Shown here piece after piece: positions 45,175-53,118 of a stretch of DNA of 64,000 nt (its first letter is position 1; every line of letters begins with the position of its first letter). The stretch comes from Halobaculum sp. CBA1158 (lineage in GTDB: Archaea > Halobacteriota > Halobacteria > Halobacteriales > Haloferacaceae). Made by a program: the position numbers and the translations under genes. The notes under the pieces are model-generated. The model was not told the DNA's origin, ran no database searches, and saw nothing but the letters and a program-made list of their open reading frames with translations. The DNA lies in assembly GCF_021431925.1 (NCBI RefSeq), contig NZ_CP090371.1, positions 1 to 64,000 of the forward strand, in the 5' to 3' direction.

Positions 45175-45197
45175 GCGTCGCTCGTTCGCGATAGGTG

Positions 45198-45863
45198 ATG
45201 CCTCGGACATCGCAGATGGACCTCCCGCACGACGCGAAGGCGGGGCCGACGAAGCCCGAAGTACGGGCGGTGACAGTCTCGAAACTCGGTCTCACCGAGG
45301 CGGATCACTTCGTCGAGGTGGGGTCGTGCACCGGTGCGGTGACCGTCCTGGCGGCCCGGCGGGCCGGTCGCGTCACCGCGCTGGAGCGCAAGCCCGAACG
45401 GCTCGAGGTGACCGAACGGAACCTCGCGGCCAACGGGATCGATCCGACCGCCGACCGCGTCGACCTGGTCGCCGCGGAAGCGCCCGAGGGGCTGCCGGCC
45501 GACGCGGACGCGCTGTTTCTCGGCGGCTCCCGCAACTTCGAGGCGGTGCTCGACCACGCCGTCGAGACCGGGGTCCGGCGGGTCGTGATGAACGTCTCGC
45601 GGCTGGAGGTCGCCGGCCGCGCGGTCGAGGCGTTCCGCGAGCGCGACATCCTCGACGAGGTGATCCAACTGCAGGCCAGCTACGGGTACGAACTCGCCGG
45701 CGCGACGAGCTTCGACGCGGAGAACCCCGTGTACGTGCTCACCGGGGGCGTCGTCGACGACGACCGCGACGGGGGCGGTGAGTCCGAGGCCGTCGACGAC
45801 GGGTCCGAGGCGAGCGACGACGCGAAACGGTCGGACGCCGACCGAGCCGGGGTGGACGCGTGA
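45198..45863 (+). CDS. cbiT: CbiT, cobalt-precorrin C15-methyltransferase (decarboxylating)
   Basis: 221 residues. Class I SAM fold with HFVEVGSCTGAVTVLAA, TALERKPERLEVTERN and DALFLGGSRNFEAVLDHAV, matching CbiT, which methylates C15 and removes the C12 acetate carboxyl. The C-terminal 45 residues are a disordered acidic tail. ATG 45198 is the second of overlapping GTG/ATG choices. It has its own promoter and starts the long run of cbi genes; its end overlaps cbiL by GTGA. Confidence 0.88.
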   Translation: MPRTSQMDLPHDAKAGPTKPEVRAVTVSKLGLTEADHFVEVGSCTGAVTVLAARRAGRVTALERKPERLEVTERNLAANGIDPTADRVDLVAAEAPEGLPADADALFLGGSRNFEAVLDHAVETGVRRVVMNVSRLEVAGRAVEAFRERDILDEVIQLQASYGYELAGATSFDAENPVYVLTGGVVDDDRDGGGESEAVDDGSEASDDAKRSDADRAGVDA

Positions 45864-46603
45864 CGCTGTACGGCGTCGGGCTCGGGCCCGGACGGTCGGA
45901 CCTGATCACGGTGCGGGGCCGCGAGGTGCTGCGGTCCGTCGACACCGTCTACACGCCCGGGCGGCTCTCGCGCTCGGTCGCCGTCGACCACGTCCCGGAG
46001 TCGCGGCTGGGCGATCTCGAGTTCCCGATGACGCGCGACCCCGAGGAGCTCCGCCGGGCGTGGCGGGCGGCGGCCGCGGAGGTCGCCCCCGTCGCCCGCG
46101 ACGGCGACGCGGCGTTCGTCACGCTGGGCGATCCGAACGTCTACTCGACGTTCGGCCACCTCCGGCGGACCCTCGACGCGTTCCACCCGGACGTGGCGGT
46201 GGAGACGGTGCCGGGCGTCTCGGCGATGACGGCGTTCGCGACCGCGCTGGGCGTCGAGGTCGAGGCCGGCGCGGGGCTGGCCCTCCGCGAGGCGGACGCG
46301 GGGACGTCGCCGACGGGTCCCGACCGCATGATCCTGTTCAAGGTGACCGACGCGCCGGCGACCCACGAGGGGCTCGTCGAGGCGGGCTACGAGGTGACGT
46401 ACGGCCGCCGCCTGTTCATGGAGCAGGGCGAGACGCTCGTCACCGACGACCCCGCGGAGGTCGCCGACCGCGACTACTACACGCTGGCGTACGCCCGCCG
46501 ACCGGACGCCGGGGCGGAGCCGGCGACGGCGGCGTTCGCCGACGGCGACGCCACGGCGACCGACGGCGGCACCGCCGTCAACGACGGGGGGACCGACCGA
46601 TGA
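45860..46603 (+). CDS. cbiL: CbiL, cobalt-factor II C20-methyltransferase
   Basis: 247 residues from GTG 45860 (GTGA overlap with cbiT). Tetrapyrrole methylase fold: YGVGLGPGRSDLITVRGREVL at the start, FVTLGDPNVYSTF as the GDP loop, and TVPGVSAMTAFATALG. These are marks of the CbiL/CobI branch. Methylates C20 early in ring building. The last 30 residues are low complexity. Confidence 0.9.
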   Translation: MTLYGVGLGPGRSDLITVRGREVLRSVDTVYTPGRLSRSVAVDHVPESRLGDLEFPMTRDPEELRRAWRAAAAEVAPVARDGDAAFVTLGDPNVYSTFGHLRRTLDAFHPDVAVETVPGVSAMTAFATALGVEVEAGAGLALREADAGTSPTGPDRMILFKVTDAPATHEGLVEAGYEVTYGRRLFMEQGETLVTDDPAEVADRDYYTLAYARRPDAGAEPATAAFADGDATATDGGTAVNDGGTDR

Positions 46604-47439
46604 CCGGCGACCTCCCCGAGCCGTCGACGGAGGTGCTGGACGACCGCGAGGGCGTCCCGTTCGTCGGCGCGGGCCCGGGCGACCCGGGGCTGCTCACGGT
46701 GCGGGGCCGGGCGCTGCTCGCCGACGCCGACCTGGTCGTCCACGCCGGGTCGCTGGTGAACAGCGAACTGCTCGACGCCTTCTGCGACCACGCCGAACAG
46801 GTGAACTCCGTCGGGAAGGACCTCGAGGAGCTGATCCCGCTGATGCGGGACGCCCACGAGGACGGGCGGACGGTCGTCCGACTCCACTCGGGCGACCCCT
46901 CCGTCTACGGCGCTGCGCTCGAGCAGATGGACGCGCTGGAGTCGGAGGGGGTCCCCACCTACTTCGTCTCCGGCGTCACCTCGGCGTTCGCCGCGAGCGC
47001 GACGCTGGGCACCCAGCTCACGCTCAACGAGGTGGCGAACCACGTCGCGTTCACCCGCCCGCAGGGGAAGACGCTCGACCCCGAGGAGGACCACATCTCC
47101 GAGTTCGTCCGCATGGGCGACGTGACCGTCTGCATCTACCTCGGGACCCACGCCGTCCGCGAGACGATGGAGCGTCTGCTGGACGACGGCGTCGACCCCG
47201 ACACGCCCGTCGCGGTCGTCTATCACGCCTCCTGGCCCGACGAGGACGTGATCCGCGGGACGGTCGCCGACGTCGCCGACGCGGTCGAGGAGGCGGGCTA
47301 CCGCGCCTCCGCGCTCGTGGTGATCGGCGAGGCCGTCACCGGCGGCGGCTACGAGCGCTCGTACCTGTACGGCGACTGGGCGAACCGCGGGGGCGACGGC
47401 GGAGAGACGGACGCTGAGACGGCCGAGAGCGACGATTGA
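46600..47439 (+). CDS. cbiF: CbiF, cobalt-precorrin-4 C11-methyltransferase
   Basis: 279 residues, ATGA overlap with cbiL. The tetrapyrrole methylase begins PFVGAGPGDPGLLTVRGRALL, has VRLHSGDPSVYGA, and SGVTSAFAASATLGTQLTL, plus YLGTHAVRETMERLL, as in CbiF/CobM. Methylates C11. About 30 bp separate it from cbiG. Confidence 0.92.
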   Translation: MTGDLPEPSTEVLDDREGVPFVGAGPGDPGLLTVRGRALLADADLVVHAGSLVNSELLDAFCDHAEQVNSVGKDLEELIPLMRDAHEDGRTVVRLHSGDPSVYGAALEQMDALESEGVPTYFVSGVTSAFAASATLGTQLTLNEVANHVAFTRPQGKTLDPEEDHISEFVRMGDVTVCIYLGTHAVRETMERLLDDGVDPDTPVAVVYHASWPDEDVIRGTVADVADAVEEAGYRASALVVIGEAVTGGGYERSYLYGDWANRGGDGGETDAETAESDD

Positions 47440-47468
47440 TACCGACGATCGACAGCGAGGACCACGAC

Positions 47469-48500
47469 ATGAGCACGGACGACGACACGACGAACGCATC
47501 GACCGGCGACGCGACGGGGTCGGACGCGGGCTCCGATTCCTCGGACTCGGGCGGCGGACACTGTTCCACCCCCGACTCCGACGGCGAGGTCGCCGAGACG
47601 CTCGGCATCGTCACCTTCGAGCGCAAGCGCGAGACCGCAGAGGAGATCAGGAACGGGCTCGCCGACCGCTACGAGCGCATCGACCTGCTGGAGTACCACG
47701 GCGACGTGTTCGCCGAGCACTGGGGCGAGTACGACGTGTTCTGCGGGCTGATGGCCAGCGGTATCGCGATGCGCAAGACCGCCCCCCTGCTCGACGACAA
47801 GTGGGAGGACCCCGCGGTCGTCGTCGTCGACGAGGAGCTGACGTGGGCCATCCCCCTGACCGGCGGTCACCACGGCGCGAACCAGGTCGCCGACGACCTC
47901 GCGTCGCTGGGGGCGGTCCCCGCGATGACGACCGCCAGCGAGGCCGCGGGCAAGCAGGGCGTCGAGGAGCGCGCGAAGGCGCTGGACGCCCACGTCGTCA
48001 ACGGCGACTCGACGGTCGCGACGAACCTCGCGGTGCTGGACGACGAACTCGGTCCCGTCGCGCGCCTCGACGGCCCGCGGGCGGTCCTCGTCGGCGACGA
48101 CGTGACCGTCCTCAAGCGCAACAGCGACCCCGAGGACGGCGTCGTCCTCGGGACCGGTTCGGTCTCGGGCGCGACCGCCGAGCAGTTCGAGGCCGCCTGG
48201 GAGCGCGCCCTCGCGGAGGCCGACGCCGACTGGGCCGACGTGGAGTTCGTCGCCACGGGCACCCGCAAAGAGGAGGAGCCGGGATTGCTGGAGGCGGCCG
48301 AGAACCGCGACCTCGGGGTCGTGAGCTTCGAGAAGGAGACGCTGGAGGAGTTCGAGGGGCCGACGCCGTCGCGCTCGAAGGAGCTGATCGGCTGGCCGGG
48401 CATCTCCGAGGCCTCGGCCATCGCCGGGGGCCGCGAGCACGAACTCGTGGTCGAGAAGATCGGCCACGAGGACAGCGTCACCGTGGCGGTGGGGCGATGA
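47469..48500 (+). CDS. cbiG: CbiG, cobalt-precorrin-5A hydrolase
   Basis: 343 residues from ATG 47469. Opens the ring-A lactone, releasing acetaldehyde. The central domain shows FCGLMASGIAMRKTAPLL and PLTGGHHGANQVADDLA, typical of CbiG. The C-terminal CobE/GbiG domain contains EFVATGTRKEEEPGLLEAAE. The first 45 residues are Thr/Ser/Asp low complexity with GGGHCSTPDS. It overlaps cbiH by ATGA. Confidence 0.92.
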   Translation: MSTDDDTTNASTGDATGSDAGSDSSDSGGGHCSTPDSDGEVAETLGIVTFERKRETAEEIRNGLADRYERIDLLEYHGDVFAEHWGEYDVFCGLMASGIAMRKTAPLLDDKWEDPAVVVVDEELTWAIPLTGGHHGANQVADDLASLGAVPAMTTASEAAGKQGVEERAKALDAHVVNGDSTVATNLAVLDDELGPVARLDGPRAVLVGDDVTVLKRNSDPEDGVVLGTGSVSGATAEQFEAAWERALAEADADWADVEFVATGTRKEEEPGLLEAAENRDLGVVSFEKETLEEFEGPTPSRSKELIGWPGISEASAIAGGREHELVVEKIGHEDSVTVAVGR

Positions 48501-49423
48501 GCGGCGACGCGGGCGACGGCGACGCGGCCGCGGGAGGCGGCCACTCGCCGGGCCGGCCGCTCCTGTCCGCCTCGCGCGCGGCCGCCGGCGGCGACCCGGA
48601 CGGGGAGGCCCCCGACGGCTACGGCACGCTATACGTCGTCGGGATCGGCCCGGGCCTGCCCGGGGAGATGACCGACCGCGCGCGCCGGGTGATCGAGGGG
48701 GCCGACTGCGTGATCGCCTCGAACCTGTATCAGGCGTTCCTCCGGGACGACGGCACCCTGCCGCCGGAGGAGGAGCAGGAGGGAATCGATCAAGAGCTGG
48801 TCCGCTCGTCGATGGGCAAGCAGGTCGAACTGGCACGGGAGGCGTTCGAGCGCGTCCGCGACGGCGAGGACGTGGCGCACGTCTCCGGCGGCGACCCGAA
48901 CGTGTACGGGAAGTCGGACCTGCTGTTCACGATGGCCGAGGCGGAGGAGGCGACGGACGTGCCGATCGAGATCGTCCCCGGCGTCACCGCGGGGTTGAGC
49001 CTCGCGGCGACGCTGGGCGCGCCGCTGTCGAACGACTTCTGTACGGTCTCGCTGTCCGACAAGTGGCGCGGCTGGGACGAGATCGAGGAGAAGCTCCACG
49101 CGGCGGCGACGGCCGATTTCGTGATCGTCCTGTACAACTGCTGGCGCGACTACGAGCGCGCGATCGAGGCGATCCGCGAGGCCCGCCACGACGACGTGCC
49201 CGTCGCCATCGTCAACGACGCCGGCCGCGGCGACGCCGGCCGCAACGTCGACGGCGAGACGTACACCCTGACGACGCTCGGGGAGGCGACCGAGCACGAC
49301 GAGGAGGTCGGCGGGATGGGCACGTCCATCCTCGTCGGCACCCACGAGACCGAGGTCTGGGAGAACGACTACCGCGACTACCTCGTCACGCCCCGCGGCG
49401 GGCGCGACGTGGAGGACTTCTGA
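48497..49423 (+). CDS. cbiH: CbiH-type precorrin-3B C17-methyltransferase, copy 1
   Basis: 308 residues. After a 40-residue Gly/Asp-rich leader the methylase begins TLYVVGIGPGLPGEMTDRAR. HVSGGDPNVYGKSDLLF and IVPGVTAGLSLAATLGAPL follow, and NDFCTVSLSDKW identifies the CbiH/CobJ branch. It contracts the ring at C17. A second related gene follows directly. VIVLYNCWRDYERA replaces the YNPxSxxR motif kept in copy 2, so their reactions may differ. Confidence 0.88.
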   Translation: MSGDAGDGDAAAGGGHSPGRPLLSASRAAAGGDPDGEAPDGYGTLYVVGIGPGLPGEMTDRARRVIEGADCVIASNLYQAFLRDDGTLPPEEEQEGIDQELVRSSMGKQVELAREAFERVRDGEDVAHVSGGDPNVYGKSDLLFTMAEAEEATDVPIEIVPGVTAGLSLAATLGAPLSNDFCTVSLSDKWRGWDEIEEKLHAAATADFVIVLYNCWRDYERAIEAIREARHDDVPVAIVNDAGRGDAGRNVDGETYTLTTLGEATEHDEEVGGMGTSILVGTHETEVWENDYRDYLVTPRGGRDVEDF

Positions 49424-49449
49424 GACACCACGACACCACATCACACACC

Positions 49450-50487
49450 ATGAGCGACGACACCACCTGCGGCGGTTCGACCGACGAGGCGAACAGCATG
49501 GAGACCACCGGGGCCGAGACGGGGACGAGCGCCTGCGGCGCGACGACCGACGGCGGGACGGCGACCGACACCGGCGGGTCGGGCGACGCGGCCCCCGGGT
49601 CGGCCTGCGGCGCGTCGTCGGGGTCCTCGGACGCCTCGGGGTCGTCCTCCTGCGGCGGCTCCTCGTCGGCGACCGACGAGAAGGTCGAGGCCACCGTCGA
49701 CGACTTCGAGGCCGACCCCGGACGGCTCGTCGCCGTCGGGCTCGGTCCCGGCCACGCCGACGGGATGACCGCGCGGGCGAAGTCCTCGCTGGCGGACGCC
49801 GAGCACATCGTCGGCTACACGACATACATCGACCTCATCCCCGACGAGATCACCGAGCAGGCCGACGAGCTGTACGACACGCCGATGTGTGGGGAGGTCT
49901 CCCGGACGGAGGAGGCGATCGACCGGGCGCTGGCCGGCCACGACGTGGCGATCGTCGGCTCGGGCGACCCGAACGTGTACGCGCTCGCCGGGCTCGCACT
50001 CGAGATCCTGGAGTCGAAGGGCGCGACCGCCTCGATGGTCGACTTCGAGGTCGTCCCCGGCGTGCCGGCGGCCCAGTCGTGCGGCGCGCGGCTGGGCGCG
50101 CCCCTCGTCAACGACTCGGTGTCGGTCTCGCTGTCGGACCACCTCACACCGATGGACGAGATCGAGTCCCGCCTCCACGCCGTCGCCGGCGAGGGGTTCA
50201 CGATCTCCATCTACAACCCCTGGAGCCGCAAGCGCCGCGAGAACTGGGAGACGGCCTGCGAGATCCTCCGCGAGCACCGGGCCGACGACACCCCCGTCGG
50301 CATCGTCCACGGCGCGGGCCGCGAGGACGAGGAGATTGAGATCACGACGCTGGGCGAACTGGAGTCGTACGGCGAGACGGACCTCGTGGACATGACGACG
50401 ACGGTCGTCGTCGGCAACGAGGAGACGTACGTGTGGGACGACCGGATGGTCACCCCGCGCGGCTACGAGACCAAGTACGACTACTGA
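49450..50487 (+). CDS. cbiH: CbiH-type precorrin-3B C17-methyltransferase, copy 2
   Basis: 345 residues. The methylase part (about 95 onward) has AVGLGPGHADGMTARAK, YTTYIDLI, VGSGDPNVYALAGLALE, SVSVSLSDHLTP and SIYNPWSRKRRENW, the canonical CbiH set. The first 80 residues are Gly/Ser/Thr low complexity with four Cys-Gly pairs (Cys7, about 29, 53 and 68), suggestive of metal binding. It is followed by the ferredoxin gene after 1 bp. Confidence 0.9.
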   Translation: MSDDTTCGGSTDEANSMETTGAETGTSACGATTDGGTATDTGGSGDAAPGSACGASSGSSDASGSSSCGGSSSATDEKVEATVDDFEADPGRLVAVGLGPGHADGMTARAKSSLADAEHIVGYTTYIDLIPDEITEQADELYDTPMCGEVSRTEEAIDRALAGHDVAIVGSGDPNVYALAGLALEILESKGATASMVDFEVVPGVPAAQSCGARLGAPLVNDSVSVSLSDHLTPMDEIESRLHAVAGEGFTISIYNPWSRKRRENWETACEILREHRADDTPVGIVHGAGREDEEIEITTLGELESYGETDLVDMTTTVVVGNEETYVWDDRMVTPRGYETKYDY

Positions 50488-50488
50488 G

Positions 50489-50767
50489 ATGACCGAGCCA
50501 ACCAGCTACACGGTGACGGTCGACCGCGACGCCTGCGACGGCGTGTTCGCGTGTCTCGTCCGCGACCCCCGGTTCGTCGAGGACGACGACGGCCTCGCGG
50601 GGATCGACGCCGCCGACGCCGAGGCGGTCGAGCGGACGGACGCGAGCGTGGCCGCCACGTTCGCCGACGACCGGATCGACGACGCGCGGCAGGCGGCCGC
50701 GGCGTGCCCGCTGGACGCGATCACCGTCGAGGCCGTCGAGGCCGCCGAGGCGGGGGCCGAGCCGTGA
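50489..50767 (+). CDS. Single-cluster ferredoxin in cobalamin operon
   Basis: 92 residues. Cysteines lie in RDACDGVFACLVRD (CX5C, Cys16 and Cys22) and AAACPLDAI (CP). Three ligands suggest a 3Fe-4S cluster, or a 4Fe-4S with one non-Cys ligand. Its stop overlaps the next GTG start (GTGA), tying its dose to that protein. May donate electrons to a corrin reductase; inferred from location. Confidence 0.8.
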   Translation: MTEPTSYTVTVDRDACDGVFACLVRDPRFVEDDDGLAGIDAADAEAVERTDASVAATFADDRIDDARQAAAACPLDAITVEAVEAAEAGAEP

Positions 50768-51522
50768 GCGACGCGGCCGACCCCGCCGCCGACGGCGAGT
50801 CCGTCGAGGCGGTCGACGACGCACCCCTCCCGGACGCCCCCGAGGACCTCCTCGCGGCGACGCCGGAGGCCGCGTACCTGTGGGGCCGCGTCGCCGCCGA
50901 CGGCTCGATCGCGGGCGACGAGGTGAGCGTCCGCGTCGGCGACGCCGAGGCCGCCGAGCGCGTCGCCGCCCTGTTCGGCGAGCGCGACGTGGACCGCGCC
51001 CGCGAGGTGACCGAGCGGGAGTACGCCCACAACACCGACGTGACCCGCACGAGCGACGAGTTCGTCGTCGCGGCGCAGACGCCCGCGGCCCGGCGTGCGG
51101 CCGCGGCGTTCGGCCTCCCCGCAGACGGCGACGAGTCCGGCGGCTACCGGTTCTCGGCGCTCGACGACCACCGCCGACAGCTCCTCCGCGGGCTCGTCGA
51201 GGGCTGTGGCACCGTCTGCTACAAGTCGGACGCGAACGCGGTGGGGATCTCGGTCGTCCACGACGACGAGGCGCTGCTCGCGACCGTCCGCGCCCACCTC
51301 GACGCCGCCCCGGTCGACGCGTCGTACGGCGACCTGAACGAGTCCTCCTCGGGCGGCTACTGGTTCGGCGTCGCCGACGACGCCGGCCCCGCGCTCGGGG
51401 AGTGGCTGTACGAGGGAAGTACGGAATCGGGGCTGTTCGCCCCGCAGCGCAGGCGCAAGACCCGACGGAGCATCGAGCGCGTCCGCGGGGACGGAACCGA
51501 CGCCGACGGAGGGGAGCCGTGA
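50764..51522 (+). CDS. LAGLIDADG-endonuclease-like protein in cobalamin operon
   Basis: 252 residues from GTG 50764, coupled by GTGA on both sides. Two repeats resemble a monomeric LAGLIDADG homing endonuclease. Motif 1 is LWGRVAADGSI (39-49), keeping the acidic D46. Motif 2 is LRGLVEGCGTV (141-151), where Cys148 replaces the second catalytic Asp. Following strands (AVGISVVHDDEALLATVRAH) and the C-terminal LGEWLYEG...RRRKTRRSI also fit the family. The lost acid, lack of intron or intein, and coupling to cbiX argue for a domesticated protein, perhaps DNA-binding or structural. The assignment is by motif reading only. Confidence 0.6.
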   Translation: MSDAADPAADGESVEAVDDAPLPDAPEDLLAATPEAAYLWGRVAADGSIAGDEVSVRVGDAEAAERVAALFGERDVDRAREVTEREYAHNTDVTRTSDEFVVAAQTPAARRAAAAFGLPADGDESGGYRFSALDDHRRQLLRGLVEGCGTVCYKSDANAVGISVVHDDEALLATVRAHLDAAPVDASYGDLNESSSGGYWFGVADDAGPALGEWLYEGSTESGLFAPQRRRKTRRSIERVRGDGTDADGGEP

Positions 51523-52748
51523 GCAGCGAGACCGCTCCCACGCCCTCGTCGCTGTCGGACGAGGCGGTGCTGCTCGTCGGCCACGGCTCCCGTCGCGAGA
51601 AGTCGAACGAGCAGGTCCGGGAGCTCGCCGCGGATCTGGAGTCCCGACTCGGCATCCCGGTCGACGCGGCGTTCCTCGAACTCGCGTCGCCGGCCATCGA
51701 CGAGGCGATCGCGGGGCTCGCGAACGCGGTTTCTCGCGTCTCGGTCGTCCACCTCTCCCTGTTCGCCGCGAGCCACGTGAAGAACGACGTGCCGCTCGCG
51801 GTGAAGCGCGCGCGCGGCGAGCACCCGGATCTGGAGATCGCGAACGGCTCGCATCTGGGCGTCCACCCGGCGCTGATCGACCTGCTCGACGACCGCGCGG
51901 CGGCCGTCGAGCGCGAGCTCGGCGTCGATCGCGCGGACGACGAGGTGGCAGTCGTGCTGTGTGCACGGGGCTCCTCGGACCCCGACGCCAACGCGGACGT
52001 GCACAAGCTCGCCCGCCTGCTGTACGAGGGCCGGGCGTTCGACGACGTGCGCGCCACCTTCATCGGCGTGACCGAGCCGACGCTGGACGACACGCTCCAC
52101 GCCGTCGCCCGCGAGCGACCGGACGCCGTGGTCGTCCTCCCGTACATGCTCGGCGACGGCGTCCTCACCGGTCGGATCAAGGAGGGTGCCGCGGAGTTCG
52201 ACGACGAGTACCCGTACGTCGCCGCCGCGCCGGGCGAGCCGCTGGGCACGGACCCGCGGCTGCTCGACGTGCTCTCGGACCGCTGGCAGGAGGCCCGCAC
52301 CGGGAGCGTCGAGATGTCCTGTGACACCTGCAAGTACAAGGTGGAACTCGACGGCTACGAGGCCGACGAGGGGGGCGCGCGGGCGATGCTGCGCGCGCTG
52401 AATCACAGCGCGGCCCACGCCGACCGCGAGGACGTGGACGACGATCCCCACGCCCACGACGCCCCCGCCAACCACGTCGCCGTCTGCACGAACCAGACGT
52501 GCGCCGCGGCCGGGTCGCCCGCGGTGCTGGAGCGCCTCCGGCAGGCCGTCCGCGACTCCGACGCCTGCGACGCCCGGGTCACCCGGACCTCCTGTCTCGA
52601 CCAGTGCGGCGACGGCCCGATGGTGGCCGTCTACCCCGACGGCGTCTGGTACGGCGGCGTCGGGGAGGACGACGCCGACCGCATCGTCTCCTCGCATCTC
52701 GACCGCGAGCGCATCGTCTCCGACCTCGTCCACGACACCCTACAGTAA
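51519..52748 (+). CDS. cbiX: CbiX cobaltochelatase fused to a ferredoxin-like domain
   Basis: Inserts Co2+ into sirohydrochlorin. 409 residues. Two CbiX halves: VLLVGHGSRREKSNEQV (catalytic His) to HLSLFAASHVKNDVP, then VVLCARGSSDPDANADV with LPYMLGDGVLTGRI. A zinc-ribbon-like CDTCKYK follows, then a His-rich linker (HSAAHADREDVDDDPHAHD). The C-terminal thioredoxin-like 2Fe-2S module has CTNQTC, DACDA and CLDQC. The fusion hints that metal insertion is coupled to a redox or sensing role. GTG start, GTGA overlap. Confidence 0.92.
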   Translation: MSSETAPTPSSLSDEAVLLVGHGSRREKSNEQVRELAADLESRLGIPVDAAFLELASPAIDEAIAGLANAVSRVSVVHLSLFAASHVKNDVPLAVKRARGEHPDLEIANGSHLGVHPALIDLLDDRAAAVERELGVDRADDEVAVVLCARGSSDPDANADVHKLARLLYEGRAFDDVRATFIGVTEPTLDDTLHAVARERPDAVVVLPYMLGDGVLTGRIKEGAAEFDDEYPYVAAAPGEPLGTDPRLLDVLSDRWQEARTGSVEMSCDTCKYKVELDGYEADEGGARAMLRALNHSAAHADREDVDDDPHAHDAPANHVAVCTNQTCAAAGSPAVLERLRQAVRDSDACDARVTRTSCLDQCGDGPMVAVYPDGVWYGGVGEDDADRIVSSHLDRERIVSDLVHDTLQ

Positions 52749-52749
52749 C

Positions 52750-53118
52750 ATGAGCTGTCTCGAACTCGAAGCGCTGCGACTCGGCCTGATGACCGTCCTC
52801 GGCACCGACGACCGCGCCGCCCGCGAGCACGCCGAGAAGGAACTGGAGGGCGAGCTCGAGGGGCCGATCGAGGGGCTCGCGAGCGCCGAATCGCTCGACG
52901 AACTCCGCCGGCACCTCGACGCCGCGCTCGTCGACCTCGAGGAGGAGGTGGCGACGCTCGACGACGCCGACCCCGAGGCCGACTACGTCCGCGGCCGCCT
53001 CGTCGCCGTCCGCGACGCCGAGCGAAGTCTCGCGCGCCTGGCCGACCACGGCGAGGGGCTGCTCGACGGGCTCGGCGAAACGCACCACGACCTGCACGAT
53101 GCCTTCCCCGTCGAGTAG
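52750..53118 (+). CDS. DUF3209 family protein
   Basis: 122 residues, acidic helical protein, MSCLELEALRLGLMTVLGTDD. It begins 1 bp after cbiX. I know DUF3209 from haloarchaeal cobalamin loci only, function unknown. One Cys near the N-terminus and C-terminal His residues (GETHHDLHDAFP) could bind metal. It overlaps the beta-propeller gene by 20 bp. Confidence 0.75.
   Translation: MSCLELEALRLGLMTVLGTDDRAAREHAEKELEGELEGPIEGLASAESLDELRRHLDAALVDLEEEVATLDDADPEADYVRGRLVAVRDAERSLARLADHGEGLLDGLGETHHDLHDAFPVE

Noticed and set aside
45136-45197. Cobalamin riboswitch before cbiT
   Set aside because: The leader is only about 25 bp after the TATA box and lacks any B12-box-like sequence; the palindromes fit protein operators better.
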